Assembly: GCA_030432815.1 (NCBI GenBank)
Contig: JAUILB010000012.1
Coordinates: forward strand, 1 to 19,765
From: Alphaproteobacteria bacterium
GTDB taxonomy: Bacteria; Pseudomonadota; Alphaproteobacteria; Sphingomonadales; Emcibacteraceae
DNA: 19,765 nucleotides
Direction: 5' to 3'
Positions 5,222-14,335 of this stretch are shown one piece after another. Under the pieces are notes generated by a model. That model had not been told where the DNA came from. It saw only the letters and a list, made by a program, of their open reading frames with translations, and searched no databases. A program made the position numbers and the translations under genes. Each line of letters starts with the position of its first letter. Positions within the stretch are counted from its first letter, which is position 1.

Positions 5222-7138
5222 ATGACTGAACTTAATGTTCCAACAACCGAAGACTTCGCAGCAATGCTCGAAGAATCATTTGGTCCTGAAGGCAAATTTG
5301 ACGGCAAAGTTGTCACAGGCACCATCATCGCAGTTGATAAAGAAGCTGCAACTATTGATATCGGCCTAAAAGCTGAAGGCCGTATCCCTCTTAAAGAATT
5401 TGCCGCTCACGGACAAACAGCCGACCTTAAGGTTGGTGATCAGGTTGAAGTGTTCGTAGAGCGAATTGAAAACGCCAAAGGCGAAGCAATGCTTTCACGC
5501 GAGAAAGCGCGCCGCGAAGAAGCATGGACTGTGCTTGAAAAATCATATGAAGCAGAAGAGCGCGTAAACGGCGTTATCTTTGGCCGCGTAAAAGGTGGCT
5601 TTACAGTTGACCTTTCAGGTGCGGTTGCTTTCCTTCCAGGTAGTCAGGTTGATGTACGTCCGATCCGCGATGTAACACCACTTATGAACATTGAACAACC
5701 TTTCCAAATCCTGAAAATGGATCGCAAGCGCGGGAATATCGTTGTATCACGTCGCGCTATTTTGGAAGAAACACGTGCTGAACAACGTACCGAAATCATT
5801 GAAAATCTTGGCGAAGGTAAAACCGTTGAGGGTGTTGTTAAAAACATTACTGATTACGGTGCATTCGTCGATCTTGGCGGTATTGATGGTCTACTTCACG
5901 TTACCGATATTTCGTGGAAACGTATCAATCACCCATCAGATATTCTGAATATCGGTGATACGATTGATGTCCAAATCATCCGCATTAACCCGGATACACA
6001 ACGTATCTCATTGGGAATGAAACAACTTACGGAAGACCCATGGTCAACAATTGCGAATAATTACCCAATAGGCTCTAAGCTAAAAGGACGCATAACAAAC
6101 ATCACCGATTACGGTGCCTTTGTTGAGCTTGATGATGGCGTAGAAGGTCTCGTCCACGTTTCAGAAATGTCATGGGTCAAGAAAAATGTTCACCCAGGTA
6201 AAATCGTATCGAGCAGTCAGGAAGTTGAAGTGATGGTGCTTGAGATTGACGCTGAGAAACGCCGTATAAGTCTTGGTCTTAAACAATGCATGGACAATCC
6301 ATGGCTAACATTTGCTGACAATTACCCTGTTGGCACCGAAATAGAAGGTGAAGTTAAAAACATCACCGAATTCGGGCTTTTTGTTGGCCTGGAAGGTGAA
6401 ATGGACGGCATGGTTCATCTTTCAGATCTTGATTGGAACAAATCAGGTGAAGACGCAATTGCAGAGTATAAAAAAGGCGATATTGTTAAAGCTGTTATCC
6501 TTGATGTGGATACAGAAAAAGAACGTATCTCACTTGGTGTAAAACAACTTACGGGTGATCCGGTTGAATCAATTTCCGGTCTTAAGAAGGGCGGAACTGT
6601 TACCTGTACTGTTACTGAAGTCACAGAAAACGGACTTGAAGTAACAGTTGGTGATGAAGATGGAATGAAGTCTTTCATTCGTCGTTCAGACTTAAGCCGT
6701 GATCGTGCTGAGCAGCGCCCGGAACGTTTCTCTGTCGGTGATAAAATTGATGCAAAGGTTACATCTTTAGATAAAAAAGCGCGCAAGATTGGACTATCAA
6801 TCAAGCAGCTGGAAATCTCTGAAGAAAAAGAAGCCGTTGCGCAATATGGCTCATCAGATAGTGGTGCAAGCCTTGGCGATATCCTTGGCGCGGCACTTGC
6901 TGACGCAGCACCCGCTGAAGATAAAAAAACTGTAGCGAAGAAAAAAGCAGCGCCAAAAAAAGCTGCCAAAAAAGAAGAAGCCCCTGCTGAAGAAGCAGAA
7001 GGCAAAAAGAAGCCAGCTGCCAAGAAAAAAGCGGCACCTAAAAAAGCAGCTTCAAAAAAAGCAGATGATGCAGAAGATAAGCCTGCAAAGAAAGCCGCAG
7101 CTAAGAAAAAGGCACCGGCCAAAAAAGACGACAAGTAA
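5222..7138 (+). CDS. rpsA: 30S ribosomal protein S1 with Lys/Ala-rich C-terminal extension
   Basis: S1 binds mRNA on the small ribosomal subunit and helps load leadered messages. Six S1/OB domains are visible at about 27-93, 110-178, 199-267, 284-354, 371-441 and 456-528. The later ones carry repeated blocks such as NITDYGAFV (208-216, 293-301) and RISLG (261, 348, 435). After about residue 565 the chain becomes a low-complexity tail of Lys, Ala, Pro and acidic residues, with KKKAAPKKAA twice (573-582 and 601-610) and 28 lysines in the last 73 residues. Alphaproteobacterial S1 is normally about 560-570 residues, so the 638 here is explained by this tail, which resembles histone-H1-like bacterial proteins. 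Terminated by the hairpin at 7164-7201. Confidence 0.96.
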   Translation: MTELNVPTTEDFAAMLEESFGPEGKFDGKVVTGTIIAVDKEAATIDIGLKAEGRIPLKEFAAHGQTADLKVGDQVEVFVERIENAKGEAMLSREKARREEAWTVLEKSYEAEERVNGVIFGRVKGGFTVDLSGAVAFLPGSQVDVRPIRDVTPLMNIEQPFQILKMDRKRGNIVVSRRAILEETRAEQRTEIIENLGEGKTVEGVVKNITDYGAFVDLGGIDGLLHVTDISWKRINHPSDILNIGDTIDVQIIRINPDTQRISLGMKQLTEDPWSTIANNYPIGSKLKGRITNITDYGAFVELDDGVEGLVHVSEMSWVKKNVHPGKIVSSSQEVEVMVLEIDAEKRRISLGLKQCMDNPWLTFADNYPVGTEIEGEVKNITEFGLFVGLEGEMDGMVHLSDLDWNKSGEDAIAEYKKGDIVKAVILDVDTEKERISLGVKQLTGDPVESISGLKKGGTVTCTVTEVTENGLEVTVGDEDGMKSFIRRSDLSRDRAEQRPERFSVGDKIDAKVTSLDKKARKIGLSIKQLEISEEKEAVAQYGSSDSGASLGDILGAALADAAPAEDKKTVAKKKAAPKKAAKKEEAPAEEAEGKKKPAAKKKAAPKKAASKKADDAEDKPAKKAAAKKKAPAKKDDK

Positions 7139-7163
7139 TATAGTCGTTGTTCATCCGATAATT

Positions 7164-7201
7164 AAAAAACCCGTCCAAATTTTTTATGGGCGGGTTTTTT
7201 T
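7164..7201 (+). terminator. Rho-independent terminator of rpsA
   Basis: AAAAAACCCGTCC (7164-7176) pairs with GGGCGGGTTTTTT (7188-7200) with one G-T wobble, an 11-base loop and a run of seven T. It lies 26 bases after the rpsA stop and separates rpsA from ihfB. The 215 bp beyond it hold no gene; TTGACG at 7338-7343 is a possible -35 box but has no -10 at normal spacing. Confidence 0.88.
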
Positions 7202-7416
7202 ACTGTTAACAGCTTAATTGATTCTTAGAATCATAAATTAATACCTGCCAGGTACCCGCAAAACTGCTAAAAAACAGCATTTTTTCAAAATTTAACTTCT
7301 ATTTTTAAAAAAAACATGACTTATAAGGTACTTAGCCTTGACGATGTGATCACTCTCTGGCAACTTATATTCACCAAGCAAACAAAGTTATATTAACAAC
7401 ATATAGGGGTCTGAGG

Positions 7417-7698
7417 ATGATAAAGTCGGAGCTGATAGCAAGATTGGTTGATGCCAATCCCCACCTTTATCAACGCGATGTCGAACGCATCGTTAATACC
7501 ATATTCGAAGAAATTACCAATACCCTAGCAGAAGGTAATCGGGTTGAACTCCGAGGCTTTGGCGCTTTTTCCGTTAAACACCGCCCCGCTCGCACTGGCC
7601 GCAACCCTAGAACCGGCCAAGCAGTAGACGTGCCCGCGAAAAGCGTACCATATTTTAAAACTGGTAAAGATCTTCGGGAAAAATTGAACAACAGATAA
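7417..7698 (+). CDS. ihfB: Integration host factor subunit beta
   Basis: Small DNA-bending protein that pairs with IhfA, acting in recombination, replication and promoter architecture. The 93 residues match the family length. The DNA-binding arm reads RPARTGRNPRTGQ (56-68), with the intercalating Pro64, and the end KSVPYFKTGKDLREKLN (75-91) is typical. IhfB is favoured over HU by the MIKSELI start, RGFGAFSV (46-53) and the location after rpsA, conserved in many proteobacteria. AGGGG (7405-7409) lies 7 bases before the ATG. A terminator isolates it from rpsA, so its promoter should lie within 7202-7400. Confidence 0.95.
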   Translation: MIKSELIARLVDANPHLYQRDVERIVNTIFEEITNTLAEGNRVELRGFGAFSVKHRPARTGRNPRTGQAVDVPAKSVPYFKTGKDLREKLNNR

Positions 7699-7747
7699 TT
7701 GTTGTGCAACCAACAGCATAATATTTAGAAGTAAAAGGGCTTAAGAA

Positions 7748-8074
7748 ATGCGCTTTATCATTTATGCTGCATTTATAATTTTTACTACACTTTGCATCAT
7801 CATTGCTGTATCGAACGGAACACCCGTTCTTTTCAGTTTAGAGCCAATACCTTTCAATATTGAGATGCCTGCATACGGTTTGGTCTTTATAGGTATTATA
7901 ATAGGCTTAAGTGGGGGGTGGGTTGTTTCAATTTTATCAGGCATAAAAAATGCACGCCGACACCGTAAAGCAGACCAGTTAATTAAAGAGCTTGAAAAAA
8001 AATTAAAATCGTATGATTCCCAAAATATTGAATTGTCAAACACTGACAATAATGGCAAAAGCTCATCGAAATAA
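7748..8074 (+). CDS. lapA: LapA-domain (DUF1049) inner-membrane protein
   Basis: A 108-residue protein with two hydrophobic helices (about 4-23 and 43-64) and a basic cytoplasmic tail, NARRHRKADQ, leading into a short predicted coiled coil and a Ser/Asn-rich end. The motif SNGTPVLFSLEP after helix 1 and GLVFIGIIIGLSGGW in helix 2 fit the LapA family. In E. coli LapA works with LapB in lipopolysaccharide assembly control; no lapB is adjacent here, so only the family is certain. It follows ihfB by 49 bp and precedes pyrF by 12 bp. This placement after ihfB is conserved in proteobacteria. Confidence 0.85.
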   Translation: MRFIIYAAFIIFTTLCIIIAVSNGTPVLFSLEPIPFNIEMPAYGLVFIGIIIGLSGGWVVSILSGIKNARRHRKADQLIKELEKKLKSYDSQNIELSNTDNNGKSSSK

Positions 8075-8086
8075 AAACGGAATTAA

Positions 8087-8812
8087 ATGATGAACAACTT
8101 AAAACCCTCTGAACGCATATTATGTGCCATTGACACCGTAAATGTTGAAAGTGCATGTGACATTGCCGGATCGCTGAAACCTTATGTCGGGGGTGTAAAG
8201 TTGGGTTTGGAATTTTTTGGTGCGAATGGCCCGCAAGGGTTCCAGAAAGTATCACAAAATAATAACAATATTTTTCTTGATTTAAAATTACACGACATTC
8301 CCAATACAGTGGCCAAGGCAATTCATTCACTTATGCCTTTAGAACCCAAAATAATGACCGTACACACGGCAGGTGGTCCTTCGATGATGAAGGCTGCGGC
8401 AGAAGCCGCAACTGATGCGGCCCATAATGTTGGATGCCAAAGGCCAATAATTGTCGGTGTCACAATTTTAACAAGTTTGGATAGCGACGATTTAAATGCA
8501 GTCGGGTATCAGAATAATGTTTCAATACAGGTGGTCAAACTTGCAAGACTGGCAAAGGAATGTGGGTTGGATGGCGTTGTATGCTCACCACATGAAATTA
8601 AACTTATCAAGGAAGCCTGCGGCCCAGATTTTAAATTGGTTGTACCTGGCATTAGACCATTGGATAGTGCTAAAGGTGACCAGAAACGTGTCATGACGCC
8701 ATATGATGCCGTCAGGCTCGGTGCGGATTATCTGGTAATCGGCAGGCCAATTACCCAATCGGAAGATCCGGTAGAAGCAGCACGTAAAATTGCAAAAGAA
8801 ATTAACGGGTAA
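8087..8812 (+). CDS. pyrF: Orotidine 5'-phosphate decarboxylase
   Basis: Last step of de novo UMP synthesis, converting OMP to UMP. The catalytic cluster DLKLHDIPNT (65-74) supplies Asp65, Lys67 and Asp70. Other active-site parts are CAIDT (13-17), VKLG (37-40), VPGIRP near 193 and the phosphate-gripping VIGRPI near 217. Length 241 is typical. Two adjacent ATGs (8087 and 8090) could each start the protein; the preceding CGGAA is a weak ribosome-binding site. The trpF start is 3 bases after the stop, so the two genes are translationally close. Confidence 0.96.
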   Translation: MMNNLKPSERILCAIDTVNVESACDIAGSLKPYVGGVKLGLEFFGANGPQGFQKVSQNNNNIFLDLKLHDIPNTVAKAIHSLMPLEPKIMTVHTAGGPSMMKAAAEAATDAAHNVGCQRPIIVGVTILTSLDSDDLNAVGYQNNVSIQVVKLARLAKECGLDGVVCSPHEIKLIKEACGPDFKLVVPGIRPLDSAKGDQKRVMTPYDAVRLGADYLVIGRPITQSEDPVEAARKIAKEING

Positions 8813-8814
8813 AT

Positions 8815-9468
8815 ATGAAAACTCATGTAAAAACCTGTGGCCTTTCCACAGAAAAAACTGTGAGCACTGCTATTGAAGCTGGTGCAAGATATGTAGGGTT
8901 TGTATTTTATCCTCCCTCCCCGCGTAATATAAGTTTGGAACAAGCCGGAATGCTGGCACAAAATGTTGGGGATGAAGCCCTTAAGGTAGGCGTTTTTGTC
9001 AACCCTGATGACAATTTACTGACCGAGGTGCTTTTAAATGTTAACCTAGACATACTTCAGCTTCACGGCAAAGAATCTCCCGAGCGGGTAAAAGATATTC
9101 GCGCAAAATTCTTAAAGCCTATTATGAAAGCAGTTCCTGTTTCATCCAAAGAGGATATAGTTCTGGCAAGGAAGTATGAAAAAATAGTGGATATGTTACT
9201 GTTTGATGCCAAAGCACCAAATGATATGAAAAATGCGCTGCCTGGTGGGAATGGGCTTGCTTTTGATTGGAAACTTATAGCCGAAGAAAAATGGAATGTT
9301 CCCTGGATGCTTAGCGGCGGATTAGACGCGACAAATGTAGAGGAAGCAATTAAAATTAGCGGTGCTGAAATAGTTGATGTCTCCAGTGGTCTTGAAAAAA
9401 GTCCCGGCAAGAAAGATATAAACAAGATAAAGAATTTTATAAATGCGGTTCGGGGTGCGACTAAATGA
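8815..9468 (+). CDS. trpF: Phosphoribosylanthranilate isomerase
   Basis: Amadori isomerisation of PRA to CdRP in tryptophan synthesis, a TIM barrel of 217 residues. Catalytic Cys8 is in KTCGL, Asp131 in LLFDAKAP. GFVFYPPSPRNIS (28-40) and LQLHGKE (81-87) are family blocks, and LSGGLDATNV (167-175) plus VDVSSGLEKSPGKKD (187-201) bind phosphate. The motif is usually KICGL; the Ile-to-Thr change is mild. Its last 4 bases overlap trpB as ATGA, a coupling signal. The other early trp genes (trpE, trpD, trpC) are absent here, as is usual in alphaproteobacteria. Confidence 0.95.
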   Translation: MKTHVKTCGLSTEKTVSTAIEAGARYVGFVFYPPSPRNISLEQAGMLAQNVGDEALKVGVFVNPDDNLLTEVLLNVNLDILQLHGKESPERVKDIRAKFLKPIMKAVPVSSKEDIVLARKYEKIVDMLLFDAKAPNDMKNALPGGNGLAFDWKLIAEEKWNVPWMLSGGLDATNVEEAIKISGAEIVDVSSGLEKSPGKKDINKIKNFINAVRGATK

Positions 9469-10679
9469 ATGATAAAAAAGTAAACAGCTATCGTACTGGT
9501 CCGGACGAAGACGGCCATTTTGGCATATATGGAGGCCGCTATGTCGCCGAGACCCTGATGCCGCTTATTCTTGATGTAGAAAAAACCTACAAGCAAGCAA
9601 AAAATGATCCTGCATTTAAACAGGAATTCCATGCGCTTTTAAAAGAATTCGTTGGACGCCCTAATCCACTTTATTTCGCAAAACGAATGACAGAACATCT
9701 TGGAGGTGCCAAGATCTATTTTAAACGCGAAGAACTTAACCATACGGGCGCGCACAAAATTAATAACTGTATCGGCCAAATTCTTCTGGCACGCCGTATG
9801 GGAAAAACACGTATTATTGCAGAAACCGGTGCAGGACAGCACGGTGTTGCCACGGCAACTGTATGCGCCCTTTTTGGAATGCCCTGCGTTATTTACATGG
9901 GCGCCAAGGATATTGAACGGCAAAAACCAAATGTATTCCGTATGAAATTACTGGGTGCCAAGGTTATTCCTGTTACATCCGGATCTGAAAGCCTTAAAGA
10001 CAGCATGAATGAAGCGCTTCGAGATTGGGTTACCAACGTTGAAGATACATTCTATATTATTGGCACCGCTGCCGGGCCGCATCCTTATCCGGAACTGGTT
10101 CGCGATTTTCAGTGTGTCATTGGTGATGAAACCCGGGTGCAGATACTGGAAAAAGAAGGCCGTCTGCCGGATAGCCTCGTAGCCTGTGTTGGTGGTGGCT
10201 CTAATGCCATCGGCCTTTTTCATCCGTTTCTTGATGATGACATAGACATTTACGCCGTTGAAGCAGCTGGGCATGGGGTTAATACCGACAAGCATGCTGC
10301 ATCCCTTTCGGGTGGGGCGCCTGGTGTGCTTCACGGTAACAGAACATACCTTCTTATGAATGAAGACGGGCAGATAAATGAGGCCCACTCAATTTCGGCA
10401 GGGCTTGACTACCCGGGAATTGGTCCGGAACACAGCCATTTGCACGATATAGGTAGGGTAAAGTATGTACCAATTGATGATCAGGAAGCACTGGAAGCAT
10501 TCCAACTTTGTACGAGGCTAGAAGGAATTATTCCCGCGCTTGAAAGTGCGCATGCCATTGCCTATGTCATGAAACTGGCACCTACCTTGCCCAAAGATCA
10601 TATTATGGTGATGGGATTAAGTGGCCGGGGTGATAAGGACATTTTCACTGTAGCTGATGCTTTAGGTGAGGATATTTAA
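9465..10679 (+). CDS. trpB: Tryptophan synthase beta chain
   Basis: PLP enzyme that condenses indole, channelled from TrpA, with serine to give tryptophan. 404 residues. The N-terminal GHFGIYGGRYVAETLMP (17-33) is the family hallmark. Schiff-base Lys98 is in LNHTGAHKINN (91-101), catalytic Glu120 in ETGAGQHG, and the phosphate cup is GGGSNAIG (243-250). C-terminal SAHA and LSGRGDKD complete the pattern. It overlaps trpF by 4 bp and is followed by trpA after 2 bp, as expected for subunits of one complex. Confidence 0.97.
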   Translation: MNDKKVNSYRTGPDEDGHFGIYGGRYVAETLMPLILDVEKTYKQAKNDPAFKQEFHALLKEFVGRPNPLYFAKRMTEHLGGAKIYFKREELNHTGAHKINNCIGQILLARRMGKTRIIAETGAGQHGVATATVCALFGMPCVIYMGAKDIERQKPNVFRMKLLGAKVIPVTSGSESLKDSMNEALRDWVTNVEDTFYIIGTAAGPHPYPELVRDFQCVIGDETRVQILEKEGRLPDSLVACVGGGSNAIGLFHPFLDDDIDIYAVEAAGHGVNTDKHAASLSGGAPGVLHGNRTYLLMNEDGQINEAHSISAGLDYPGIGPEHSHLHDIGRVKYVPIDDQEALEAFQLCTRLEGIIPALESAHAIAYVMKLAPTLPKDHIMVMGLSGRGDKDIFTVADALGEDI

Positions 10680-10681
10680 CC

Positions 10682-11512
10682 GTGGGAATAGAACGTATTG
10701 AAAAGCGCTTTGCGCAGCTAAAAAATCAAGGACGAGCAGGCCTTATTACTTTCACCACCGCGGGTGACCCTGATTATGAAAATTCCCTGTCTATATTAAA
10801 AGGCTTACCAAAGGCAGGCGCCGATATCATTGAGCTTGGAATGCCCTTTTCTGACCCGATGGCGGACGGCCCTTCAATCCAGGCAGCAAGTATACGTGCA
10901 CTTAAGAACAAGATGACCCTCAGTAAAACATTGAAAATGGTTCAAGAGTTCCGTGCTGAAGATAATGACACACCAATTATTCTTATGGGTTATTACAATC
11001 CTGTCTATATTTATGGCGTTGACAGATTTCTCAAAGATGCCCTTAATGTAGGAATTGACGGCCTTATCATTGTTGACCTTCCGCCGGAAGAGGATAGTGA
11101 GCTAGCCATACCCGCAAAAGAAGCGGGCCTTGCAATGATCCATCTTGCGACCCCAACCACAAATAAAACCCGTCTGAGGCATATTCTGGAAAATGGGTCA
11201 GGTTTTCTTTATTATGTGACGATAGCCGGCATCACTGGAACAGCAAAACCGGATCTTACGCCAGTGAAAAATGCACTTGATGATTTTCGTTCGGTTTCGA
11301 ATATTCCAATGGCGGTCGGTTTTGGTATCAAGTCACCCGAGGATGCAGCAAGATTTGCTGAATTTGCCGATGCCGTTGTTGTTGGTTCCGCAATTGTTGA
11401 TATTATCAAAAACAATCTAAACCAAGAAAATGTTGCAAATTCTGGACTACGGGGTAGAGTCTTATCCTTTGTGGAAGAACTTGCTCAGGGCATCAAAGGT
11501 GCCAGGAAGTAG
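10682..11512 (+). CDS. trpA: Tryptophan synthase alpha chain
   Basis: Cleaves indole-3-glycerol phosphate to indole and glyceraldehyde 3-phosphate for the TrpB partner. 276-residue TIM barrel. The catalytic pair is Glu51 and Asp62 in ELGMPFSDPMADGPSIQ (51-67). GYYNPVYIYG, DGLIIVDLPPEE and VGFGIKSPEDA are standard blocks. The start is GTG, 2 bases after the trpB stop, giving MGIERIEKRF, which aligns with the usual N-terminus; no closer ATG exists. Coupled translation with trpB probably compensates for the weak start codon. Confidence 0.96.
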   Translation: MGIERIEKRFAQLKNQGRAGLITFTTAGDPDYENSLSILKGLPKAGADIIELGMPFSDPMADGPSIQAASIRALKNKMTLSKTLKMVQEFRAEDNDTPIILMGYYNPVYIYGVDRFLKDALNVGIDGLIIVDLPPEEDSELAIPAKEAGLAMIHLATPTTNKTRLRHILENGSGFLYYVTIAGITGTAKPDLTPVKNALDDFRSVSNIPMAVGFGIKSPEDAARFAEFADAVVVGSAIVDIIKNNLNQENVANSGLRGRVLSFVEELAQGIKGARK

Positions 11513-11527
11513 ACAAGGGAAAACGAT

Positions 11528-12385
11528 ATGAACTGGTTGACAAATTTCGTCCGTCCAAAAATTCAAAACATTATCGGGCAAAAGTCCGAAACACCCGATA
11601 ACCTATGGCATAAATGTAAAAATTGCGGACAGCTTCTTTATGTCAATGACATAGAAAAGAATTTAAATATTTGCCCTAATTGCGATCATCATGAACGAAT
11701 TGGGCCAACTGAACGGTTTAAAAATCTATTTAATAAAGGTGAATATAAACTGGTCGAGTTACCAAAACCACAAGATGATCCATTAAAATTTAAAGATCAG
11801 AAGAAGTACACAGAAAGATTAAAAGCAGCCCGCAGTAAAAGCGAATACCAGGATGCAATTGCTGTTGCTTATGGGAAACTAGGAACAGTCAATACCGTAA
11901 TTGCAGTGCAAAATTTTCTATTTATGGGCGGTTCTATGGGCGTAGGGGTCGGCAATGGTATTATTGCTGCCGTCGAGCAGGCAATTGAAAAAAAAGCTCC
12001 CCTTATTTTGTTCACGGCCGCTGGCGGCGCACGCATGCAGGAAGGTATTTTATCACTTATGCAAATGCCGCGCTGTACAGTTGCTGTTCAGCGCATACGT
12101 GATGCGGGCCTTCCCTATATTGTTGTTCTAACAGATCCCACAACAGGAGGAGTTACCGCTTCTTACGCAATGCTGGGCGATATTCAAATCGCAGAACCAA
12201 ATGCGCTTATATGTTTTGCCGGACCGCGTGTCATTAAAGACACAATCAGAGAAGAACTTCCCGAAGGATTTCAACGAAGTGAATATCTTCTAGAACACGG
12301 GATGATCGATATGATTGTTCATCGTGCTGATTTGAAAGAAAAGCTTACACAATTGGTCACGCTTCTGATGAACAAGGTAGCATAG
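11528..12385 (+). CDS. accD: Acetyl-CoA carboxylase carboxyltransferase subunit beta
   Basis: Beta half of the carboxyltransferase that makes malonyl-CoA for fatty-acid synthesis, working with AccA, AccB and AccC encoded elsewhere. 285 residues. A four-cysteine zinc finger is complete at Cys30, Cys33, Cys49 and Cys52. The crotonase-fold body has FMGGSMGVGVGNGI, LFTAAGGARMQEG, TDPTTGGVTASYAMLGD and GPRVIKDTIREELPEGFQ. Placement between trpA and folC is a widely conserved proteobacterial arrangement. The trpA gap is 15 bp, so it is likely in the same transcript, linking lipid and tryptophan supply. An AAGGGAAAACGAT segment lies before the ATG. Confidence 0.96.
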   Translation: MNWLTNFVRPKIQNIIGQKSETPDNLWHKCKNCGQLLYVNDIEKNLNICPNCDHHERIGPTERFKNLFNKGEYKLVELPKPQDDPLKFKDQKKYTERLKAARSKSEYQDAIAVAYGKLGTVNTVIAVQNFLFMGGSMGVGVGNGIIAAVEQAIEKKAPLILFTAAGGARMQEGILSLMQMPRCTVAVQRIRDAGLPYIVVLTDPTTGGVTASYAMLGDIQIAEPNALICFAGPRVIKDTIREELPEGFQRSEYLLEHGMIDMIVHRADLKEKLTQLVTLLMNKVA

Positions 12386-12394
12386 CACCATATT

Positions 12395-13672
12395 ATGAAA
12401 ATAAAAAAAAGCGACAGAATTCTTGAACGGTTGTTGTTGCTGCACCCGAAAATTATTGACTTGTCTCTGGATAGAATGTTCCGGATACTGGAAAAACTTG
12501 GCAATCCCCATAAAAATTTACCACCGGTAATCCATGTGGCCGGTACAAACGGTAAAGGTTCCACCATTGCTTATATGCGCTCAATTTTAGAAGCTGCAAA
12601 TTTGTCCGTACATGTATATACAAGTCCACATCTTGTAAGATTTGCAGAACGGATAAGATTAAGCGGAAGGTTGATAGAGGAAGATTATTTAACGGATCTT
12701 CTTGATCACTGCGAAAAAATTAATGATGGGGAACCAATAACTTACTTTGAAATTACCACAGCTGCCGCATTTAAGGCTTTCGCCGATAACAGGGCAGACA
12801 TTCTACTTCTTGAAGTAGGCCTCGGCGGAAGACTGGATGCAACAAATGTAATTGACCATCCTCTTGCCACGGTCATTACGCCAATCTCAATGGATCATGA
12901 GCAATATCTTGGTTCAACCCTCCGTTCAATAGCAGTTGAAAAAGCAGGTATTGCCAAAAGAAACTGTCCATTGCTAATTGCTGCTCAACTCCCTGAAGCC
13001 AAAGCGGCCATTATCAAAACTGCCACCGAAAAAGCCGCGATGCTGATTGAGGACTGGGAAATAAAATTACAACATGAACGTCGTTTTACTTACAAGGACC
13101 GTCATGGTGAAATTGAAATACCCCCACCTGCGCTGATGGGACCACATCAGGCTGACAATGCTGCACTCGCGATTGCCACATTAAGACACCAGAACCAAAT
13201 AAAACTGGATATTGACCATTTCAAAACCGGAATTGAATCTGCAACGTGGCCAGCCCGTATGCAAAATATTTCCAAAAGTTCCTTCGGGATGTTGCTGCAC
13301 AAAAAAAGTACGTTATGGCTTGATGGCGGGCACAATCCTGCTGCTGCCGCTATAATCGCGTCATGTTTTCCGAAAACAAAACTCATACTTATTTTAGGTA
13401 TGTTAAAAACTAAAAATTTACAGGAATATCTTGCGAAAATATCATCACAAACAAGCCAGGTGTTTGGCATTCATATTGAAGGTGAAGACAGCTACCCCGC
13501 AACTGAAATTGTTAAAATGGCATGGGCGGAAGATATAAACGCTGAAACAGCTGACAATGTCACTGACGCTTTAAATAAAATTGGTTCCCGCAAGCCTTAT
13601 ACAGTTTTAGTATGCGGTTCCCTTTACCTTTCGGGGCAGGTGCTGAAAGATAATGACTTGATCCCGGATTAA
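12395..13672 (+). CDS. folC: Bifunctional folylpolyglutamate synthase / dihydrofolate synthase
   Basis: Mur-ligase-type ATP enzyme that adds glutamate to dihydropteroate and to folates. 425 residues. The ATP-binding HVAGTNGKGS spans 47-56 with Lys54. The folate/Mg region has YTSPHLVRFAERIR and LLEVGLGGRLDATNV, then ITPISMDHEQYLG with the second Mg-binding histidine and EKAGIAK. The C-terminal domain has WLDGGHNPAAA. It starts 9 bp after accD; no clear ribosome-binding site is seen before the ATG, so it may rely on coupling. All key motifs are intact. Confidence 0.95.
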   Translation: MKIKKSDRILERLLLLHPKIIDLSLDRMFRILEKLGNPHKNLPPVIHVAGTNGKGSTIAYMRSILEAANLSVHVYTSPHLVRFAERIRLSGRLIEEDYLTDLLDHCEKINDGEPITYFEITTAAAFKAFADNRADILLLEVGLGGRLDATNVIDHPLATVITPISMDHEQYLGSTLRSIAVEKAGIAKRNCPLLIAAQLPEAKAAIIKTATEKAAMLIEDWEIKLQHERRFTYKDRHGEIEIPPPALMGPHQADNAALAIATLRHQNQIKLDIDHFKTGIESATWPARMQNISKSSFGMLLHKKSTLWLDGGHNPAAAAIIASCFPKTKLILILGMLKTKNLQEYLAKISSQTSQVFGIHIEGEDSYPATEIVKMAWAEDINAETADNVTDALNKIGSRKPYTVLVCGSLYLSGQVLKDNDLIPD

Positions 13673-13714
13673 GGCCTGATAATATACTTCAAACAATTTA
13701 AGCAGTTTCATAAA

Positions 13715-14335
13715 ATGTCGGACACACGTCTTTACCTTATCTCACCATCAGATTTTAATTTGGACCTTTTCGCAATTGAACTAGAAGCAGCATTGGAAGG
13801 TGGCGATGTTGCAAGTTTTCAGTTACGGATGAAAGAAAGTTACGACGAAGACATAATCGCTGCCACAAGAAAGCTTATGCCAATCTGCCATTCAAAAGAC
13901 GTTGCATTCATTATAAATGATCGTCCGGATTTAGCGGTTAAAACTGGTGCTGACGGTGTTCACATTGGACAGGAAGACGTATCCTATAGTGATGCCCGTG
14001 ATATTGTCGGGCCTGACAAAATTGTTGGTGTTACATGTAAAAATAGCCGTCATCTCGCCATGGAAGCCGGCGAACAGGGCGCAGATTATGTTGCATTCGG
14101 CTCTTTTTTTCCAACATCGACAAAACTAACAACATCGGTAGCAAACACGGAAATTCTGACTTGGTGGCAGGATCTGTTTGAAATACCGTGCGTCGCCATA
14201 GGCGGAATTACAGTTGAAAATGCTGCTAAGGTCGCCCATGCTGGTGCCGATTTCATCGCTGTTTGCTCAGGAATTTGGCACTATAAGGATGGCCCCAAGG
14301 CAGCAGTGACACAATTTAATCAGATCATAAAATGA
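13715..14335 (+). CDS. thiE: Thiamine phosphate synthase
   Basis: Joins the HMP-diphosphate and thiazole-phosphate halves of thiamine. 206-residue TIM barrel with QLRMK (36-40) for diphosphate, INDRPDLA (67-74), GVHIGQED (81-88), GSFFPTSTK (129-137) and GGITVENAAKV (163-173). The usual GxSTHS segment reads GVTCKNSRH, a variant I recall from alphaproteobacterial relatives. No thiC, thiG, thiD or THI-box riboswitch is in view, so it sits apart from the pathway. It follows folC by 42 bp with no obvious ribosome-binding site and overlaps the GST gene by 4 bp (ATGA). A TenI-like relative is less likely given the intact substrate motifs. Confidence 0.87.
   Translation: MSDTRLYLISPSDFNLDLFAIELEAALEGGDVASFQLRMKESYDEDIIAATRKLMPICHSKDVAFIINDRPDLAVKTGADGVHIGQEDVSYSDARDIVGPDKIVGVTCKNSRHLAMEAGEQGADYVAFGSFFPTSTKLTTSVANTEILTWWQDLFEIPCVAIGGITVENAAKVAHAGADFIAVCSGIWHYKDGPKAAVTQFNQIIK

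Noticed and set aside
6415..7134. 239-codon open frame on the minus strand opposite the rpsA end
   Set aside because: Low-complexity Phe/Ala/Ser product produced by reading the antisense of the lysine/alanine-rich rpsA tail; no ribosome-binding site and it lies wholly within a certain gene.
7338..7371. TTGACG and TATATT as an ihfB promoter
   Set aside because: The spacer is 22 bp, too long for a sigma70 promoter.
9063..9632. 189-codon minus-strand open frame over trpF/trpB
   Set aside because: Overlaps two certain genes antisense, with a product of no recognisable family.
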